From: Hsuehochloa calcarea
Taxonomy: Eukaryota > Streptophyta > Magnoliopsida > Poales > Poaceae
Assembly: GCA_036346395.1 (NCBI GenBank)
Contig: CM070605.1
Coordinates: forward strand, 124,001-188,000
Reading direction: 5' to 3'
DNA length: 64,000 bases
Part shown: positions 57,573 to 64,000 of the stretch, piece by piece
Position numbering within the stretch: the first letter of the stretch is position 1
Layout of the letters: each line of letters opens with the position of its first letter
Made by a program: the position numbers and the translations under genes
The notes under the pieces: model-generated
The model's input: only the letters and a program-made list of their open reading frames with translations
Database searches by the model: none
Told to the model about the DNA's origin: nothing

Positions 57573-57829
57573 CATATCATTGTAGAACGCAACCTTAATT
57601 AGCATGGTCGTTTTAGTCAAAGTTTCAAAACTTATTTTCTAAATCAAATCAAGCTGAATCGACTTAAGTTGTTCCTTTACGATCTATTCTATTACGATCT
57701 CATCTCAATCTATTGTATTCTTACCACCTTCTATTTCTCCTCATCTTGTGCTAGAGATCTTGTCTCTTGTCTTATCGTAATTGTATTTGGTGATCTTAAT
57801 TTGTGATCTTATCCTGTTAATTTCTCTAG

Positions 57830-58330
57830 ATGGTGCAAGTGTATCGCGATCAAAGAGGCGATTGGCACGGAGTTCTTCATTGCTTGTTACAAAGTTTGGG
57901 AACAACTAGAGGTGCAACTTACTTCACCAAGGAAAGGAAAGTGAAGGGACACATAACTGGATATGAGACAAGAGTGTACTTCATTGTGAGGATTGGAAGC
58001 CACCTCCGCCATCACAGCATGAAGTGCTACGACAAGCTTGAGGACATGTCAGCAGTCATAGTTGCCCACAAAGCCGTTCGAAGGATTTGCAGATTGCATC
58101 GGATCAGTTTGTCCAAGTTGGTTCGCAAGTATGTGATGCAAATAGCGTCGATCACCGTTCACGAGCAAGAAGTCATTGCTCCACCACTAGCTTCACCGTC
58201 ACCTACTCTACCCATCACGAAGAAAGGCGTCGAATCACCGGCAATCGTCAGGAGTATCTCCACCACCGTGCGGTGGTTCGTCGAGTCTCTGCGGCGATTC
58301 GCCTTCGTGGGTGTTCTCAAACGATTGTAA
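57830..58330 (+). CDS. uncharacterised ORF upstream of gag in element D (166 aa)
   Basis: An open frame starting MVQVYRDQRGDWHGVLHCLL, located between PBS and gag. The first half is compact, with several Cys/His/Arg (KCYDKLEDMSAVIVAHKAVR, RRICRLHRISLSKLVRKYVM); the second half is Pro/Ser/Thr-rich. It stays open over 166 codons while the neighbouring gag is broken repeatedly, which hints that it is a real element-encoded protein. I do not recognise a known domain. It ends about 360 bp before the gag start. It may be an accessory ORF of the element or a captured fragment. Confidence 0.45.
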   Translation: MVQVYRDQRGDWHGVLHCLLQSLGTTRGATYFTKERKVKGHITGYETRVYFIVRIGSHLRHHSMKCYDKLEDMSAVIVAHKAVRRICRLHRISLSKLVRKYVMQIASITVHEQEVIAPPLASPSPTLPITKKGVESPAIVRSISTTVRWFVESLRRFAFVGVLKRL

Positions 58331-58688
58331 CGAAGTTGAAGAGTCTTCGCTCTCTAGTCCAGAGTGGGAGCCGTCCTATTAGTGTTTTAGTAGCGCTTTT
58401 AGATCGTTGTTACAATAGGTCTTTATTTTGGTTGTGTGCAAGTGAGAGCTGCAGTTTTGCTGTCAAGCATTATGTTGCAGTCGCACTAAGCTTTTGATTT
58501 GAAAAGTTTATTTGTTCTTTCATAGCCCTTCAGCTATGCTTTCTTGTCTCTTGTCTTGGGTTTAACCTGTTTCCCCTACTTAAGCTGTTCCATCTACCCT
58601 ATCTCGTCTATCTCATCTACTGTGCTATTCCCTCTCGTCTACATTGCTTTTCTATCTTATCTAACAAACCTGTGGAGAGGCATCGCAG

Positions 58689-59935
58689 ATGGTTGACACT
58701 CGCAACACATCGAGCCGTACTCAGTCAGATGGTGCCCATGCCAACGTTAACACTAGTGGCGATCACGATCCTTGGAACTCTGAGAACCCGGATGGCACAA
58801 CTACTAGCAGCTCAAACTCAATTCATGAGCGCAATGATGCAAAACATGAACAATATGATGACTCAGCAAAGTCAGACCGCCGCCGCAATAGTCAGCCTGT
58901 TGAATCAGAATAATCAGAACAATCAAGCAGCCTCTGCTCCACCGTCAGCTCATCATCATTCCAAGTTAGCAGAATTTATGAGGACTCGTCCGCCTACATT
59001 TTCTCATTCGTCAGAACCTTTGGGCCTTGAAGATTGGCCGCTCCGTTGATAAAAAGCTTCGCCATTGCCCAATGCAATAACCATGAAAAAGTTCTTTATG
59101 CCTCACATCAATTGGAAGGTACTGTAGCAGAATGGTGGGAAAACTACACATGACTCATGAGAATTCACAAGCCATTACTTGGGAGAATTTTCAATGGCGT
59201 TCGTCAAGCTCATGTTCGGATGGTATAGTGGAAATGAAGAAGAATGAATTTAGTGAACTACTGACAAGGAAATATGTCTTTGGGGAATATCTCAACAAGT
59301 TTACTCAACTTTCGCTATGCTCCAGAAGATGTTGCAACAGATAATGCATGTCAGAAGCAATTCAAGCATGGACTCAACCCCAGTTTGAAGGTGCAAGTTA
59401 TCGGGAATGATTACGTTGATTTTCGGCACATGGTGGATAAAACCGTACTTATAGAAGATTCTCGCCGTGAGTTGGGCGAATCTCGCAAAAGGAAAATGAT
59501 ACAACATGGAGTTCACAGTCGACTACAAAAGTCGGGACCAATACCCATCGACCTTTTCGTGCTAGCAATTCATCTGCGAATTGAGAACCCCCTTGATGTC
59601 GCATGCGAGGAAACTCGAGAATTTCAATTTCAATAACGATAACAATCTTGACCTCGGAGGACCAACAATCCTGCAGCAGGAGTTATTTGTTTCCATTGCC
59701 ATGAGACAGGTCATTATGCCAACAAATGTCCGCAAAAGCAAGGGCCAACACCAATTCCTTTCAATTTGGGACCTACCCGGCCGGGACTTCTATGCGGGGG
59801 GCGAGGAGAGGAATGCCTCAAACTCCGAACCAACCTTCCGAGACCCCATCCACTGCAGCAAGAGGAAGATTGAATCACGTCACTGCAGAAGAAGCTCAAC
59901 AAGTTCAGAACATCGTTTGTGGTAAGTTAAACCCC
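58689..59935 (+). pseudogene. gypsy gag, frameshifted, with protease-start remnant (element D)
   Basis: Likely start ATG 58689 (MVDTRNTSSRTQ). A frameshift near 58800 leads to an Asn/Gln-rich stretch (QNMNNMMTQQSQTAAAIVSL), then KLAEFMRTRPPTFSHSSEPL and, after more shifts, the retrotransposon-gag core (LNFRYAPEDVATDNACQKQF, DYVDFRHMVDKTVLIEDSRR). A CCHC knuckle is at 59688-59729 (CFHCHETGHYANKC, intact). After it, RLNHVTAEEAQQVQ marks the usual start of gypsy protease, but the frame ends about 20 codons later. No protease active site, RT, RNase H or integrase follows. Confidence 0.85.
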
Positions 59936-59995
59936 GAGTCAGAACCTATTCTTTAGTCGGCCGAATCTGGGGCGAGATTCCTTTAAGGGGAGGTT
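59936..59995 (+). other. pol-deletion scar and PPT of element D
   Basis: After the protease-start remnant come about 25 bp reminiscent of the end of a gypsy pol/3' UTR (CTGGGGCGAGATTCCTTTAA), then the PPT TTAAGGGGAGGTT (59983-59995) at the LTR edge. A full gypsy pol of about 3-4 kb is therefore missing between 59930 and 59960. Confidence 0.75.
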
Positions 59996-62900
59996 TGTAA
60001 CATCCCAAAAATTTGGTCTGTTTTAAAGTTTTAAAGAAAAATAACCATTTGAATTTTTCTACTAAAGTTAAAGCTGAATTAGAAATTTCAGAGATCAAAA
60101 CAATTAAACATGATTAATTCCAACATCAACTATTATTAAAATTATTTTATTTGGATTCTATGGGCTTAGATATATTTTCTAGAATTTTCTAGAATTTTTC
60201 TGAGTGCATTTGCTATTTTCTAATTGCCATTTGGATTTTCAGTATTTTATAAAAATAAAAATATATTAAAATCCCTCGAAGCGATAACAGTCGAAGCCCA
60301 TCATCATTAGGCCCAACTCCAGCGCCCGGCCCATCTCCCGACCTTTTCATGTGGCTGCGGCCTTCGCTCTCTTCCTTTGCCGGTGGCCCCGCGGCGTCGC
60401 CACGTCGCTTTCGTCTTCGTCCGAGCTCGAGTCCGAGCCGCCGCCGCCGCCGTCTCGAGTCGATCTCTCCTCCTCCGCTATAAAAAGCCCGAGACCCTCT
60501 GGTTTCCTCGCCCGTCCTCCTCTCGAAGCCCCAAGGCGCCGTCATCTCCTCGGCTTCTTCACACGATTTGCCGAAGCAACCGCCCCGGCCAAAGCTCTTC
60601 GCCGTAGAGCTCCGCCGCCTCCGACCTCACTGCGGTAGTGCCACCGCCGTCACGGGTGTGCATTAACTTGACTTTCGGTCTTTGCCATCGCCTCGCCGAT
60701 CGCCGTTGCCTCCGCCGCCGTTTGGTTCGTCCAACAACACGCCGCCGCCGCCATTATTGCCATGCCGGTAAGCCGCCGCCGATTAACTGCCGCCACCACC
60801 ACCGGTAGCCGCAATACTCCCGACAACGCATTTTTCTTTGTCGCCATCGCGGTGCGTTCGCCGTCGCCACCGTGGCGAAGCCTTCGGCCAAGCCCCCTCT
60901 GTTCTCCCTTGCCCGGCTGGCGTCTGCGTGGAAGCGATAGTGCCACCTCCTCGATCTCACGTGGCGGCGGCCCGTCAATGCTGCGTGTCGGCGCCACGTG
61001 GCGAGGCACCGAGTTCCTCCCGAGCCTTCCCCGGTGGACTTAGTCCACGTTACCGTGTCATTGGCCGGTGGGACCCACTGTCGGTGGAAATTATTATCGG
61101 CGAAATCCTCGACGTCGGTGGCGTCATAAGTCGATTTTCCCATTGATAAATAAATCAGAAATTAAATTAAAATCCAAATTAGGGTTTTGATTTATTTTCA
61201 ATCTTCAAAGCCCATATCTTTTGCATCAGAACTCGATTGAGCCCATTCAAATTTGTAAATTCATCTAAATTCGAGCTCTATTTATTTATGATTTTTATTT
61301 AATTTTTGGAGTTGATTTTATCTCTGTTTGATATTTATTTATTCTATTTGCTTATTTTGCGAGTAGACGTTGCTACTTCGGGAAGTTTTGAACAAGGGGA
61401 AGCACACCAAGATCAAGATCAATCCCAGGATTTATTCCAAGGCAAGCCGTAGTCCTTTGATCATATTGATCCTATGATTTCAAAAGTATATTGTTTTATA
61501 CAACTGCATGCTATCTTTATATCAATTGTTTTGGGTTTAGTTATTACCTGTTGTCATTATACCTCCATTGAACATTTGAATGCCATGAATCCTTGGTCAC
61601 CCTAGCCTGGATAATTTTAGTTGGACATATTTGTATCACCAACATGGGTATCGTATTAGTGCTTAGTCAAGCCTAGTCTCGATGGGTTCATCATCACATG
61701 TGTCATAATGATTTAATCTTGACTTAATGATATATGGAATTGTGGTGGTTAGCCACTGTTGTTAAAACTTGTGTACCATGACAGGGGATGTCATTGGTTT
61801 CTTGTAAACAAAATGGTTTTCACTCGAGGCGAATGGATGGTGGATTGAGGGTGTGGATTTAACACGTTGTGGGTTTGTGGAAAGATCGCTTTGAGTAACT
61901 TGTCAAGGACTTAATCTTGTGCGCCATTGAGTGAGCTTTAACAGTACAACCACATGTCTGTATGGGCGGGACTGGTGATTAATTAGCAATGTCTTAATTT
62001 TGGTTACTGTCTTGGAAGAGTGAGTTACGAGTGCGTGCTCACTCTGGCGCAAGAGGGGGCCTGTGCAGTCGGATGGAGACATTGATGTTGAAACCTCAGT
62101 GAGGCGAGCTGGGTTAAGAAGGAGCTTTGTAAAGGCTTTGTCACGTGCTCTAGCACCTTACCCAAGGTAGTGGCGGTGGTATCGACGGATGCCAAACCAA
62201 CTAGAGAAGTCGTGTCTTGTGGGTCAAGTTGTACAACCTCTGCGAGTGTGTAAAACTATTCGAATAGCCGTGTCGCGGTTATGGGCGTGCTCGGGAATTT
62301 CACACGGAGATAGAGTTTCTTCCAAAAATGAGTCGGAGTGTGAATGGGAAGTTCACTTGATGAATATAATGTTTGTTCGGTGAATGGGTAATTCACTTGG
62401 TGGTTTGTTGATTGGTGAGCGGGAATTCATGGTCATTTGTTGGTTGGTCGGTGAATGGTTAGTTCTTTGGTTGTTTCAAAGAACTTGTTTACTTATTTAG
62501 TATTCTTTTCAAGTCTCGCATTTCAATCTATTTACGGTATTTGTTAAATCTTGTTTTACGCAAAAGAACCATCTGACTAACCTTTGGTAAGCCTTGCATG
62601 AATACTATTTGCATACATTTCCCTACGACTCTTGAGTGCTTTATGTACTCACGGCTCATGCCTTTGTTGATCGGTTGAAGAATATCAAAGTCGCATGGGA
62701 GTTCTTCGAATCAAGGCGTTGAAGGTTTTGCGGATTAGGATCGTTCTCCACTCGATTGCCTGTGGGCATGTTGATTGGCCTTTCCAAGTTTCTCGTTCCG
62801 CTGCAAGAGTTTATTTGTTTCTTTAGCCCTGCGTGGCAAGTTAAGTAAACATTGACCATAAGGTCCAGTTATTATTATTTTGAGATCTTTTTAGTTAAAT

Positions 62901-63010
62901 CGAATAAATGGATGGTATTTCATCACTGTTTCCTGTGTGAGCTAGCTACTGATCTGGGACTAGTTCAGAATACACAGAGGGTTCCTGAGATGTATTTTCG
63001 GGTCCCGACA
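59996..63010 (+). repeat. 3' LTR of element D (3015 bp)
   Basis: TGTAACATCCC...GGGTCCCGACA. Highly similar to the 5' LTR. Differences are concentrated as short indels in the GC-rich island (about 60290-61110). TATA at 60479-60486. Confidence 0.92.
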
Positions 63011-63015
63011 GTTCG
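63011..63015. repeat. target site duplication GTTCG, right side of element D
   Basis: Pairs with 54514-54518. Confidence 0.93.
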
Positions 63016-63482
63016 CAAGATCGATGAGGGAATCCGAGCCTGTTATGGATGAACCTGGTGATCCTCCTACGCCTTCAAGGGTTGTGCTTGAAGAGATACG
63101 GGTTGTGCTTGAGGCCGATCCTCCAATGCCTTCAAGGGTCGTGCTTGAAGATCCTTTGATGCCTTCAAGGGTTGCGCCTGAAAAGTCTAGTGAAGCACTT
63201 CTCGACAAGCCTCTCAATGTTTGGGCATCAAAGAAGAAGCACATTGATAGCACAAGGAATAAAAATGCGAAGAAAGGGAAGAGGAATAAAGATGAAGATG
63301 ATGTGGGAAGTGGCAAGGACACATCGACTCCTTCTGGAAGCCTTAGTTATTTAGACAAGGATGCCGGCACTTCTGTGAGTGATGATGATGATGATGACGA
63401 CGACGTAGTTAGTCACATTGGAGGAGGTGAGATCACAAAGGCACAAACAAAGAAAACAATGGATCTTTCCAGCCTCTACTAG
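63016..63482 (+). pseudogene. hAT transposase C-terminal tail
   Basis: Continuation of the hAT gene after D, shifted by one base relative to the frame entering at 54518. It has an open frame of about 152 codons from 63024 to TAG 63480-63482. It contains a three-times repeated block (P-x-PSRVVLE, 63060-63185), a basic stretch (ASKKKHIDSTRNKNAKKGKR) that could be a nuclear localisation signal, and a run of eight Asp codons (63382-63405). hAT transposases commonly carry such variable acidic tails. The stop after SSLY is a plausible natural end. Confidence 0.65.
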
Positions 63483-64000
63483 ACTGCATGTATATGTCCT
63501 CCTTTCCAACTCATTTTTATTACGGTCTAAAGAATAAACAACACATGATGCTTAATTCCATTATATTATTACTTCCTCCCAAAATTTTGAACCGTTTTTA
63601 GAGACAGCTAAATTACATCGAGTATTACATGAAAACAAGACGCAAGGGACCCTGTTACACACTTACATGTAGAACATTCATGGTAGTGCAGTGAGCATGT
63701 ACATGCGAATGCAATGCATTGAAGACCTTCTCCCTTTCCTGTATAGTGTCAGATTGAAGATGTTCTGATTTTTCCTGTTTTACACATATGCTTTGATTTC
63801 TGATTTTACACATGTTTTTCTGATTATAAGACATGATGATAGCTTCATAACCATACCTTGATTTCTTGAACTCATCTGAACTTGCTCTGGATCTTAAAAA
63901 AAATCAGAATTTGTTCATTTGATTGGAATTCATCTTGAACTATAACTCAAAATGGATTTTGTTTGATGGAATGGATACGGACCATATTGTTCAATCTGAG
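63483..64000 (+). other. no feature recognised
   Basis: AT-rich sequence downstream of the hAT stop, probably 3' untranslated or sub-terminal hAT sequence. No ORF, repeat or hAT terminal inverted repeat could be identified before the window ends. Confidence 0.5.

Larger units (their letters stand above)
54519..63010 (+). mobile_element. Ty3/gypsy-type element D, gag-only, non-autonomous (8,492 bp)
   Basis: Two LTRs of about 3.0 kb (54519-57557 and 59996-63010), a PBS, a 2.4-kb internal region with an unknown ORF and gag, a PPT, and a GTTCG target duplication. All of pol is missing: the protease-start motif runs within about 100 bp into the sequence preceding the PPT. Such elements need enzymes from a related full-length partner. 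The gypsy class is inferred from gag and LTR termini, since no RT or INT remains for order. Confidence 0.9.

Noticed and set aside
1..64000. Host gene, tRNA, rRNA, miRNA or CRISPR-like array
   Set aside because: Met-tRNA-like strings are primer binding sites. All coding similarity traces to copia, gypsy or hAT elements, and no regular spacer array exists.

Overview
This is a plant nuclear window, most likely from a grass, and it consists entirely of transposable elements stacked inside one another. I found no host gene, tRNA, rRNA, CRISPR array or bacterial-type feature. The copia elements carry LTRs of 1.6-2.0 kb full of short palindromes, a coiled-coil gag extension with a second zinc knuckle, and repeated polypurine tracts. 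These traits resemble the Sirevirus (Maximus) branch of Ty1/copia. The GC-rich 3-kb gypsy LTRs and the hAT relic also look grass-like. The lineage and species are inferences; the structures are read from the sequence.

Layout. 1-3639: minus-strand copia element X (PR/pre-integrase, spacer, gag, PBS, start of its 5' LTR). 3640-8034: minus-strand copia Y, whose 3' LTR lies inside the X LTR, followed by its 3' spacer, RNase H and the end of RT. 8035-9782: a gag-start stub, PBS and LTR of a different copia family (B-like), fused to the Y RT. 9783-10230: unassigned. 10231-19309: copia X' (3' LTR, pol, gag, PBS, partial 5' LTR). 19310-23034: Y' LTR, 3' spacer and part of RNase H. 1-7460 and 15844-23020 are two copies of the same X-Y arrangement. 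23035-24236: truncated gypsy-type LTR.

24237-51654 is a three-deep nest. Plus-strand copia A(+) is split in RT by minus-strand copia C (25224-47193, 5-bp duplication CAAGC). C is itself split in gag by plus-strand copia B (33744-44724, duplication CTCAC). A(+) ends with an LTR at 49698-51654 that abuts a truncated gypsy LTR (51655-52571). 52572-63482 is a hAT transposase pseudogene with two apparent introns. It is interrupted by D (54519-63010, duplication GTTCG), a gypsy element that keeps gag but has lost pol. 63483-64000 has no recognisable feature.

Order of events: hAT and the gypsy LTR fragment are old; A(+), then C, then B followed in sequence, and D entered the hAT gene separately. 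No copy looks autonomous. Many coding breaks are CAG-to-TAG changes, as expected from deamination of CHG-methylated DNA. Others are dense short indels confined to some blocks. Because these occur even in B, the youngest insertion, they may partly be residual assembly error.
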